NCBI GenBank assembly: GCA_915066865.1
Contig: CAJZEE010000003.1
Location: 1 to 56,520, forward strand
From: an uncultured Veillonella sp.
Lineage (GTDB): Bacteria; Bacillota; Negativicutes; Veillonellales; Veillonellaceae
DNA: 56,520 nucleotides
Direction: 5' to 3'
A model generated the notes under the pieces. The model had not been told where the DNA came from, did no database searches, and saw nothing but the letters and a program-made list of their open reading frames with translations. Position numbers and translations under genes: made by a program. Of this stretch, positions 7,731 to 15,858 are shown piece after piece; within the stretch, counting starts at the first letter, position 1; the number at the start of each line of letters is the position of its first letter.

Positions 7731-9041
7731 ATGGATTTACAAGCAATTAAACAAGCAGCGGCAACTTATGGCCCAGCGATGACAAAATTTTTACGTGAGA
7801 TCGTAGCATTTCCAGGTGAAAGTGCTGAAGAAAAAGATCATGTAAAACGTATAGAACAAGAAATGAAAGACCTAGGATTTGATGAAGTTGAAGTAGATCC
7901 TATGGGGAATATTCTCGGATATATGGGTACAGGGAAAACTCTCATTGCCTTTGATGGACATATTGATACAGTTGGTATTGGCAATCGTGACAATTGGGAT
8001 TTTGATCCATATGATGGTTTCGAAGATGAAACTAAAATTGGTGGCCGTGGCGTATCTGACCAATTGGGTGGTATTGTATCCGCTGTATACGGCGCTAAAA
8101 TTATGAAAGACTTAGGACTTCTAAGTGATAAATATCGTGTACTTGTTGTAGGTACAGTTCAAGAGGAAGATTGCGATGGTCTTTGCTGGGAATACATGAT
8201 TAAAGAACGCAATATCCGTCCTGAATTCGTAGTATCCACTGAGCCAACTGATGGCGGTATCTACCGCGGTCAACGTGGTCGCATGGAAATCCGCGTAGAC
8301 GTACAAGGCGTATCTTGCCATGGTTCTGCTCCTGAACGCGGTGATAACGCAATTTATAAAATGGCAGATATACTTCAAGACATCCGTGAATTAAATGCTA
8401 ACTCTGCTGATGAAAGCACAAAAATTAAGGGCCTTGTTAAAATGCTTGACCCTAAATTTAACCCTGACCATTACGAAGAAGCTCGCTTCTTAGGTCGCGG
8501 TACAGTAACTACTTCCCAAATTTTCTATACTTCTCCAAGCCGTTGTGCAGTAGCTGACTCCTGTGCTATTTCCTTGGATCGTCGTATGACTGCTGGTGAA
8601 ACTTGGCAAAGTTGCTTGGCAGAAATCGAAGCGTTACCACATGTTAAAGAATATGGTGCGAAAGTATCCATGTATGAATATGCTCGTCCATCTTGGACTG
8701 GTTTAACCTATCCAATCGAATGCTACTTCCCAACATGGGTAATTCCTAAAGATCATAAAGTAACAGAAGCTTTGGAAGAAGCATACACTAGCTTATATGG
8801 CAACGAACGTATTGGTGCAGAAGATACAGTTGAAATGCGTAAAGCTCGCCCATTAACTGATAAATGGACATTCTCTACAAATGGTGTATCTATCATGGGC
8901 CGTAATGGCATTCCATGCATTGGCTTCGGTCCTGGTGCAGAAGCACAAGCACATGCACCTAACGAAATTACATGGAAACAAGATCTTGTAACATGTGCTG
9001 CTGTATATGCATTATTACCATCCGTATATTGCAAAAATTAA
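7731..9041 (+). CDS. ygeY: YgeY-family M20-type metallohydrolase
   Basis: A 436-residue member of the M20 peptidase/deacylase superfamily, matching YgeY, which accompanies the selenium-linked purine cluster. Metal ligand positions are visible: H77 and D79 in FDGHIDT, D110 in GVSDQ, and E145/E146 in the catalytic VQEED motif, followed by E171. It should hydrolyse an amide or ureido bond in a purine-derived intermediate; the exact substrate is not shown by sequence. The gene begins 12 bases after ygeX with a strong ribosome site. It is slightly longer than E. coli YgeY. Confidence 0.9.
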   Translation: MDLQAIKQAAATYGPAMTKFLREIVAFPGESAEEKDHVKRIEQEMKDLGFDEVEVDPMGNILGYMGTGKTLIAFDGHIDTVGIGNRDNWDFDPYDGFEDETKIGGRGVSDQLGGIVSAVYGAKIMKDLGLLSDKYRVLVVGTVQEEDCDGLCWEYMIKERNIRPEFVVSTEPTDGGIYRGQRGRMEIRVDVQGVSCHGSAPERGDNAIYKMADILQDIRELNANSADESTKIKGLVKMLDPKFNPDHYEEARFLGRGTVTTSQIFYTSPSRCAVADSCAISLDRRMTAGETWQSCLAEIEALPHVKEYGAKVSMYEYARPSWTGLTYPIECYFPTWVIPKDHKVTEALEEAYTSLYGNERIGAEDTVEMRKARPLTDKWTFSTNGVSIMGRNGIPCIGFGPGAEAQAHAPNEITWKQDLVTCAAVYALLPSVYCKN

Positions 9042-9115
9042 TATCACATACATTGAATTAGATTTAATATAAACGGAATAACTGGAAAATAGTTGATATT
9101 TAGAATTTCATATAG

Positions 9116-9137
9116 TGCCTCACTATTTGATGAGGCA
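9116..9137 (+). promoter_or_regulatory. Hairpin in the ygeY-ygeW gap
   Basis: TGCCTCA and TGAGGCA form a perfect 7-bp stem with an eight-base loop in a 153-base gap. A second small stem (CCTAAG/CTTTAGG) follows near 9155-9172. There is no T run, so processing or mRNA stability control is more likely than termination. Confidence 0.45.
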
Positions 9138-9194
9138 TCGTATAAAGTTAGATCCTAAGTAGCCCTTTAGGGAATTGAAAGAGAGGACTTACAG

Positions 9195-10388
9195 ATGACA
9201 GACTTCAATAAAAGTATTGAAACTTTACAAAAACTAGACGTTAGTAAAATGTACGGTGAAGATTTCTTCTTAACTTGGGAAAAATCTGATGATGAATTGC
9301 AAGGTGTATGGGCAGTAGCTGATGCATTACGTGCTCTTAGAGAACGCAATATCTCTACTAAAGTATTTGACAGCGGTCTTGGCATTTCTTTATTCCGTGA
9401 TAACTCTACAAGAACACGCTTCTCCTTTGCTTCCGCTTGTAATTTGCTAGGTCTTGAAGTTCAAGATTTAGACGAAGGCAAATCTCAAATCGCTCATGGT
9501 GAAACAGTTCGTGAAACAGCTAATATGATTTCCTTTATGGCAGATGTTATCGGTATTCGTGATGATATGTATATCGGTAAAGGCAATGCTTATATGCATC
9601 AAGTTTCCGATGCAGTTAAAGAAGGTCATGAAGATGGTGTATTAGAGCAACGCCCAACACTTGTAAATCTACAATGTGATATCGACCATCCTACACAAAT
9701 CATGGCTGATACAGCTCATATCATCAAAGAATTTGGCGGTGTAGAAAATCTTAAAGGTAAAAAGATTGCTATGACGTGGGCGTATTCTCCATCCTATGGT
9801 AAACCTTTATCCGTACCTCAAGGTGCTATTGGTTTATTCACTCGTTTAGGTATGGAAGTTGTATTAGCCCATCCAGAAGGGTATGAAGTAATGCCGGAAG
9901 TTGAAGAAATCGCTAAGAAACAAGCTGAAGCTAGTGGCGGTTCATTCCGTAGAACTAACGACATGAAAGATGCTTTCAAAGATGCAGACATCGTATATCC
10001 TAAGAGTTGGGCTCCATTCGGTGCAATGGAAAAACGTACAAAACTGTATGGTGAAAATGATCATGAAGGTATTAAAGCCTTAGAAAAAGTGCTTCTTGAA
10101 GAAAATGGTAAACATAAAGATTGGGCATGTACGGAAGAGATGATGAGTCTCACAAAGGACGGCAAAGCTCTTTACTTACATTGCTTACCAGCAGATATTA
10201 CAGGTGTAAGTTGTGAAGAAGGCGAAGTAGATGCAACAGTATTTGATCGCTACCGCATACCTCTTTATAAGGAAGCAAGCTACAAACCATATGTTATTGC
10301 AGCTATGATTTTCCTTAGCAAATTTAAAAATCCTGTAGAAACCTTAAAAGAATTAGAACGGAAGGGAACCGAACGAGTTCAACCGTAA
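9195..10388 (+). CDS. ygeW: Knotted carbamoyltransferase YgeW
   Basis: A 397-residue member of the aspartate/ornithine carbamoyltransferase superfamily. The carbamoyl-phosphate loop STRTR is at residues 71-75, DHPTQ at 164-168 and HCLP at 329-332, all family landmarks. It matches the YgeW branch in length (E. coli about 396) and context. In this pathway it most likely runs in the breakdown direction, releasing carbamoyl phosphate from a ureido compound for the carbamate kinase encoded next. A 153-base gap with hairpins precedes it, and an intra-operon terminator follows. Confidence 0.92.
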   Translation: MTDFNKSIETLQKLDVSKMYGEDFFLTWEKSDDELQGVWAVADALRALRERNISTKVFDSGLGISLFRDNSTRTRFSFASACNLLGLEVQDLDEGKSQIAHGETVRETANMISFMADVIGIRDDMYIGKGNAYMHQVSDAVKEGHEDGVLEQRPTLVNLQCDIDHPTQIMADTAHIIKEFGGVENLKGKKIAMTWAYSPSYGKPLSVPQGAIGLFTRLGMEVVLAHPEGYEVMPEVEEIAKKQAEASGGSFRRTNDMKDAFKDADIVYPKSWAPFGAMEKRTKLYGENDHEGIKALEKVLLEENGKHKDWACTEEMMSLTKDGKALYLHCLPADITGVSCEEGEVDATVFDRYRIPLYKEASYKPYVIAAMIFLSKFKNPVETLKELERKGTERVQP

Positions 10389-10399
10389 AGTAAAGTTTA

Positions 10400-10430
10400 G
10401 GGGCCATCCGTATTGATGGCTCCTTTTATT
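10400..10430 (+). terminator. Intra-operon terminator after ygeW
   Basis: GGGGCCATC pairs with GATGGCTCC (one G-T) and is followed by TTTTATT. It lies between two genes that work in sequence, so it probably reduces rather than stops downstream expression. Confidence 0.7.
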
Positions 10431-10456
10431 CTTAATAGTTTGTTATGAGGCATAAC

Positions 10457-11392
10457 ATGAAAAAGAGAGTTGTAGTAGCACTAGGGGGGAATGCATTAGG
10501 CAATTCCTTACCAGAACAGAAAATTGCAGTAAAAAGTACAGCTAAAACAATCATTGATTTAGTAGAAGCTGATTGTGACGTAGTGGTAACACATGGTAAT
10601 GGACCTCAAATTGGTATGATCAACAATGCGATGGCTGCATTGACTCGTGAAGTAGAAGGTCAACCAAACACTCCATTATCTGTATGTGTAGCAATGAGCC
10701 AAGCTTATATTGGTTATGACTTACAAAATGCTCTTCACGAAGAGCTCTTAAATCGTGGTATTAAAGATTTGCCAACAATGACTATGGTTACACAAGTACT
10801 TGTTGATCAAAATGACCCAGCTTTTCAAAATCCTACAAAACCAATTGGTCATTTTATGACTCAGGAAGAAGCTGAATACGCAGAAAAGAATTACGATTAT
10901 GTGGTAAAAGAAGATGCGGGTCGTGGTTATCGTCGTGTGGTGGCATCTCCAGCACCAAAAGAAATCATTGAACTAGAAGCAATTAAAGGTTTAGTAGGTA
11001 AACAATTAATTGTTGCTTGTGGCGGGGGAGGTATCCCAGTAACTAAAGAAGGCAATGAACTTCATGGTGCAGCTGCTGTTATCGATAAAGACTGGACTAG
11101 TAGTTTATTGGCCCAAGAAATTGATGCTGATGTTCTCGTTATTTTAACAGCTGTTGAAAAGGTTGCCATTAACTTTGGTAAAGAAAATGAAAAATGGCTT
11201 GATGAAATAACCGTTACACAAGCTAAAGAATATGTATCAGCTGGTGAGTTTGCAGAAGGCTCGATGAAACCAAAGGTAGAAGCCGCTATAGCATTTGCAG
11301 AATCCAAAAAAGGCCGTGTCTCAATTATCACATTATTAGAGAAATCTAAAGATGGTATAGCAGGAAAAACAGGCACACGTATCGTATTATAA
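10457..11392 (+). CDS. arcC: Carbamate kinase
   Basis: A 311-residue enzyme that makes ATP from carbamoyl phosphate and ADP, giving CO2 and ammonia. The N terminus VVVALGGNALG is the amino-acid kinase signature, followed by THGNGPQIG and later KEDAGRGYRRVV, both typical of carbamate kinase. ATG 10457 is preferred over the in-frame ATG 10445, since GAGG at 10447-10450 gives a 6-base spacing. Its position directly after the carbamoyltransferase points to substrate-level ATP formation as the energetic gain of purine breakdown (E. coli equivalent yqeA). Confidence 0.93.
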   Translation: MKKRVVVALGGNALGNSLPEQKIAVKSTAKTIIDLVEADCDVVVTHGNGPQIGMINNAMAALTREVEGQPNTPLSVCVAMSQAYIGYDLQNALHEELLNRGIKDLPTMTMVTQVLVDQNDPAFQNPTKPIGHFMTQEEAEYAEKNYDYVVKEDAGRGYRRVVASPAPKEIIELEAIKGLVGKQLIVACGGGGIPVTKEGNELHGAAAVIDKDWTSSLLAQEIDADVLVILTAVEKVAINFGKENEKWLDEITVTQAKEYVSAGEFAEGSMKPKVEAAIAFAESKKGRVSIITLLEKSKDGIAGKTGTRIVL

Positions 11393-11446
11393 TAATATAT
11401 AAGTTTATAAGTATGCATTTCAACGAATCGTTGAGGAGGTGCCCAC

Positions 11447-12775
11447 ATGATTATATTAGGAAAAGGTACTGTTATTACTCGCGACGCTGATAGACCTATC
11501 ATTTATGATGGTGCTGTTGCTATCGACGGGACTCAAATTGTTGATATTGGTAAATATGATGAATTATGCAAAGCTTATGCAAACGCAGAAATTATTGATG
11601 CTCATGGTGGCTTGATTATGCCAGGTTTCATTAATGCACATCATCATATTTACTCCGCTCTTGCACGAGGCTTATCGTTGCCAGGTCCAGCACCGACTAA
11701 CTTCGGTGAAATCTTGGAAGGACTTTGGTTCTACTTAGATAATAAATTGACGGCTCCAGATGTAAAAGCAAGTGCATTACTTACGTATTTAGGCTGTATC
11801 GAAAATGGTGTAACTACTATTTTTGACCACCATGCAAGTTATGGTGAAGTTCCTAACAGCTTATCCATCATTGCAGATGTAGCTAAACAATTCGGCGTTC
11901 GCTCATGTTTATGCTATGAAGTATCCGACCGCAATGGCGTAGACCAAATGAAAGCCGCTGTTGCAGAAAACGTACGTTTTGGTAAAGAAGCAAAACAAGA
12001 TCCATCCAGACTGGCGGCGATGATGGGCTTGCATGCATCTTTCACATTGAGCACGGAAACATTAGATTATGTGAAAGCTCATAATGAGGATCAGTTGGGA
12101 TATCATGTTCATGTTGCAGAAGGTCCTGAAGATGTGGCAGATAGTAAAGAAAAGTATGGCATGACACCTGTTAGACGTCTCGTAGAGGCAGGTATTTTAG
12201 GCCCTAAGAGCATCGCTGGTCACTGTGTACACGTAACTGACGAAGATGTGGCATTATTGAAAAAATCTCAAGCTAAGGTCGTACATAACCCAGAAAGTAA
12301 CATGGGTAATGCAGTAGGCACGACAGATATCTTGAAACTATTAGATGCAGGAATCACTGTTGGTCTTGGTACAGATGGTTATACAAATGATATGCTCGAA
12401 TCTTATAAAGTAGCGAATTGTCTCGTGAAACATGAGCAACATAAACCATATGTAGGCTGGGGAGAAGTACCTTATATGCTATTTGAAAACAACCGCAAAA
12501 TGGCTAATGAATTCTTCGATACTACGGTAGGCATCCTTAAAAAAGGTGCTGCAGCTGACGTAATTGTTCTTGATTACGCAGCACCAACACCACTTGATGA
12601 AAACAACATCAATGGTCACTTACTATTCGGTGCTAATGGTATGTATGTGGTAACAACTATTAGTGATGGTGTACCACGCATGATTGATCGTAAATTACAA
12701 GGCATTGATAAAGCTGAAGTAATGGACGAAGTTTTAGCAATATCTAAAGGTTTATGGAAACGACTAAACCCATAA
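11447..12775 (+). CDS. ssnA: SsnA-type amidohydrolase/aminohydrolase
   Basis: A 442-residue amidohydrolase-superfamily enzyme matching SsnA, a putative chlorohydrolase/aminohydrolase of the purine cluster. Metal-binding HHH is at residues 65-67 (NAHHHIYS), with further ligands in YHVHVAEG, the GHCVHV motif and the GLGTDG aspartate. It probably deaminates or opens a purine-derived ring. The GAGGAGGTG ribosome site is strong and the preceding gap is 54 bases. The function is inferred from family and context; the substrate is unproven. Confidence 0.9.
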   Translation: MIILGKGTVITRDADRPIIYDGAVAIDGTQIVDIGKYDELCKAYANAEIIDAHGGLIMPGFINAHHHIYSALARGLSLPGPAPTNFGEILEGLWFYLDNKLTAPDVKASALLTYLGCIENGVTTIFDHHASYGEVPNSLSIIADVAKQFGVRSCLCYEVSDRNGVDQMKAAVAENVRFGKEAKQDPSRLAAMMGLHASFTLSTETLDYVKAHNEDQLGYHVHVAEGPEDVADSKEKYGMTPVRRLVEAGILGPKSIAGHCVHVTDEDVALLKKSQAKVVHNPESNMGNAVGTTDILKLLDAGITVGLGTDGYTNDMLESYKVANCLVKHEQHKPYVGWGEVPYMLFENNRKMANEFFDTTVGILKKGAAADVIVLDYAAPTPLDENNINGHLLFGANGMYVVTTISDGVPRMIDRKLQGIDKAEVMDEVLAISKGLWKRLNP

Positions 12776-12803
12776 CGCAAGCGCTTTAAAGGAGTGTGAC
12801 ATT

Positions 12804-14495
12804 ATGAGTGACATTATGTATCCGGTAAGTTTCGGAAATTTGATGAACCACATTATGACTGAGTACAAGATGTACAATCGTATTTACAATGTAAATAAAA
12901 TTCATCGTACGAATCATGATCAACGCTTATCTATCTTTGGTAAATTCATTGAAAATCCTGTAGGTCCAGCAGCTGGCCCTAATACACAGTTGGCACAAAA
13001 TATTGTGGCATCCTATGTAGCGGGTGCTCGTTGCATTGAATTAAAAACCGTACAAATCATGTACGGTGAAGAACTAGGTATTCCTAGACCTTGTATCTAC
13101 TCTGTAGATGAAGCATATAATGTAGAATGGTCTTCTGAATATAGCTGTGATGAAGCTGCTGATGAATACATTAAAGCTTGGTTCGCATTAAAATTAATCT
13201 CTAAAGAATTAGGCTTAGGCGATCCAGATGGATTCTTATTCATCATGAGTGTTGGCTACAACTTGGCTGGTATCAAGAGCCCTATGGTTGATAAATTCAT
13301 CAACACAATGCGCAGTGCATCTCAATCTCCAATGTGGGATACTTGCAAACAATGGTGCCTTGACCACGTAGATGAATTTGAACATATCGATGCTGATTTC
13401 ATCAACTCCATTGGTGATGAACTTTGTCAAGCAATCACATTGTCCACAATGCACGGTTGTCCAGCAGAAGAAATCGAATCTATTTGTTCTTACCTTATCA
13501 GTGAAAAAGGTCTTCACCTATACTTAAAATGCAACCCTACATTGTTAGGTCCAAAACGCATTAGAGAATTATTGGATAACGCTGGCTTTGAGTACATTGA
13601 CTTTGAAGATCACCAGTTTGAAGTTGACCTTCAATTTGACAAAGCTGTTCCAATGTTAGAACGGCTTATCGCTCTTGGTGAAAAACATAACAAGATTTTT
13701 GGCGTTAAATTGACAAATACATTCCCTGTACAAATTCACAACAATGAATTGCCAGGCGAGCAAATGTACATGTCTGGTAAATCCTTATTACCTGTAACAA
13801 TTGGTGTAGCTGAGCTCCTAAGTGCTCAATTCGGCGAACGTTTACCAATGTCTTACAGCGGCGGTGCTGTAAAACAAAACATCAAAGCTATCTTTGATTG
13901 TGGTATCTGGCCTGTAACAGTATGTACAATTCTTCTGCAAGGCGAAGGTTACAATACTTTCAAAGGTTTAGCAGACGAAGTAGAATCTACTGATTACAAA
14001 GCTGCTTTAAAAGTTCATAAAGAACTTATCGCTGAACTTGCTAAAGATATCGCTGAGAACAAAATTTTCAAGAAGAGCGATGTTATGAAGAAAAAACGTG
14101 AAGCAATGCCATCCTTCCCTGGTACACGTAGCTCTGACTACCACTGCCGCGTAGTTTGTGGCGCTTGTGTTCGCGTATGTCCTAATAGATGTAATGAAGT
14201 CGTTACTGTAAATGATGCTAAATTGATCGTCCATGTTGATCAAAGCTGTAATGAGTGTGGTAACTGTGCATGTCATTGCGTAGAACCTTGTCAACCATAC
14301 AAGGATCGCATTACATTCTTCCACAATGCTGAAGCTTTAGCAGATAGTACAAATGATGGTTTCTACATCAAAGGCACTAGCTGTGGTTATCGCTTTAAAG
14401 GTGAAGAAGCCGTATGTGACATTGATGCATTACCTGAAGAATTGAAAGGAGTTGTACATGCCTTCTGTAAAGAGCATGTGTACTATGTATCATGA
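12804..14495 (+). CDS. ygfK: Short YgfK-like iron-sulfur oxidoreductase
   Basis: A 563-residue protein whose N-terminal ~400 residues match the dihydroorotate-dehydrogenase-like barrel of YgfK (FIENPVGPAAGPNTQLAQN near residues 39-57). The tail carries two [4Fe-4S] cysteine clusters (C438, C442, C445, C449 and C472, C475, C478, C482). E. coli YgfK is about 1030 residues and has a GltD-like FAD/NAD(P)H module between barrel and Fe-S tail; here that module is absent and the barrel joins the ferredoxin tail through a short basic linker (residues 411-423). The reading frame is intact, so this is a compact form rather than a broken gene. It overlaps hyuA by four bases (ATGA). It is expected to reduce or oxidise a purine-derived pyrimidine-like intermediate; the electron donor must come from elsewhere. 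Confidence 0.85.
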   Translation: MSDIMYPVSFGNLMNHIMTEYKMYNRIYNVNKIHRTNHDQRLSIFGKFIENPVGPAAGPNTQLAQNIVASYVAGARCIELKTVQIMYGEELGIPRPCIYSVDEAYNVEWSSEYSCDEAADEYIKAWFALKLISKELGLGDPDGFLFIMSVGYNLAGIKSPMVDKFINTMRSASQSPMWDTCKQWCLDHVDEFEHIDADFINSIGDELCQAITLSTMHGCPAEEIESICSYLISEKGLHLYLKCNPTLLGPKRIRELLDNAGFEYIDFEDHQFEVDLQFDKAVPMLERLIALGEKHNKIFGVKLTNTFPVQIHNNELPGEQMYMSGKSLLPVTIGVAELLSAQFGERLPMSYSGGAVKQNIKAIFDCGIWPVTVCTILLQGEGYNTFKGLADEVESTDYKAALKVHKELIAELAKDIAENKIFKKSDVMKKKREAMPSFPGTRSSDYHCRVVCGACVRVCPNRCNEVVTVNDAKLIVHVDQSCNECGNCACHCVEPCQPYKDRITFFHNAEALADSTNDGFYIKGTSCGYRFKGEEAVCDIDALPEELKGVVHAFCKEHVYYVS

Positions 14496-15841
14496 TTATC
14501 ATACAACAAGGGGACTTGGTCTTAAATGATCGAATCCTTACCGGAGATTTACTTATCGATGGCGACAAAATTGTCGCCATTGATGAACACGTTCCTGTTC
14601 CAGAAGGGGCTAAAGTAATTGATGCAAAAGGTTGCTATGTGTTCCCAGGATTTATAGATCCTCATACGCACTTCCAAATGACCAATGCTTTAGCATCGAC
14701 TGCGGATGATTTTGATAGTGGTACGAAGGCCGCTATCCTTGGTGGGACTACTTCAATTATCAATTTTGCTTCTCCTGAGGAGGGCTCCCTTTGTAAAGGC
14801 TTAGAGGTTCATAAGGAGCGTGCTGCAGGGCATTGCTCCTGTGACTACAAATTCCATATGGAGCTTGTAGAAATGAATGATACGGTGGCCAGTGAAATAC
14901 CGAAAGTGGTTAAAGCTGGTGTATCATCCTTTAAGGTATATTTAGCTTATGGGTTCCGTTTAACGGACCGAGAAATTTATGACGCTATTGAAGCTATAAA
15001 ACCAACAGGCGCACTTGTAGGGGCTCACTGTGAAAATGGGGACCTCATCGATGCACTCGTAGCTGATAAGCGTAAGTGCGGTGACTTAGATATAAGTAAT
15101 CACCCACTTACAAGACCTGCTATGATTGAATCGGAATCGATTAAACGATTTAGTACAATCGGCGCTTCTCTAGATTATCCAGTACATGTTGTGCATGTAA
15201 GCTCTAAGGAAGGGGTAGAAGAAATCCTTCGAGAACGTGCACTAGGGCATGCAGTGACTTGTGAAACATGTCCACAGTATTTGGTACTTGATGAATCACG
15301 ATATAGTTTACCTGATTATGAAGGGGCTAAATACGTGATGAGTCCACCTCTTAGAACTGAAGTAGATCAAATGACACTGAAGGACGCTTTAGTAAATGGT
15401 ACTTTCCAAACTATTGGCTCCGACCATTGTAGCTTCAATTTTGAAGGGCAAAAATTAAAAAGTCGTCATGACTTTACTCGTATTCCTGGTGGCATTCCAG
15501 GTGCTGAGGAACGGGGCATCGTTGCTTATGATGTATTGGTAAACCAATGCAATATGAGTGCCGTAGATTTTATGAAATTAGTAAGTGAAAACCCAGCAAA
15601 ACTATATGGCATGTATCCTAAGAAGGGTACATTAGCTGTAGGTAGTGATGGAGATATTACAATCGTAGATAAGAATGTAAAACACATTCTTTCAATAGAG
15701 TCTGCCCATACAAAGGCTGACTATATACCGTATGAGGGACTATCTGTAACCGGTATGGTTCGTGATGTAATCCTCAGAGGTCACCATGTGGTACAAGATG
15801 GATCTTTAATAGAATCATATCTTGGTGAATGTATTCCTTAA
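14492..15841 (+). CDS. hyuA: Hydantoinase/dihydropyrimidinase (HyuA-type)
   Basis: A 449-residue cyclic amidohydrolase that opens hydantoin- or dihydropyrimidine-type rings. Metal-binding H58 and H60 are in the motif FIDPHTH, the carbamylated lysine is K148 in SSFKVYLAYG, and further ligands are in HCENG, VHVVHVSS and GSDHC. It is translationally coupled to the upstream gene through an ATGA overlap and has no clear ribosome site of its own. Length and context match the E. coli gene (ygeZ/hyuA) of the same cluster. Confidence 0.92.
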   Translation: MIIIQQGDLVLNDRILTGDLLIDGDKIVAIDEHVPVPEGAKVIDAKGCYVFPGFIDPHTHFQMTNALASTADDFDSGTKAAILGGTTSIINFASPEEGSLCKGLEVHKERAAGHCSCDYKFHMELVEMNDTVASEIPKVVKAGVSSFKVYLAYGFRLTDREIYDAIEAIKPTGALVGAHCENGDLIDALVADKRKCGDLDISNHPLTRPAMIESESIKRFSTIGASLDYPVHVVHVSSKEGVEEILRERALGHAVTCETCPQYLVLDESRYSLPDYEGAKYVMSPPLRTEVDQMTLKDALVNGTFQTIGSDHCSFNFEGQKLKSRHDFTRIPGGIPGAEERGIVAYDVLVNQCNMSAVDFMKLVSENPAKLYGMYPKKGTLAVGSDGDITIVDKNVKHILSIESAHTKADYIPYEGLSVTGMVRDVILRGHHVVQDGSLIESYLGECIP

Positions 15842-15858
15842 TGAAAGGAGGACTATAT

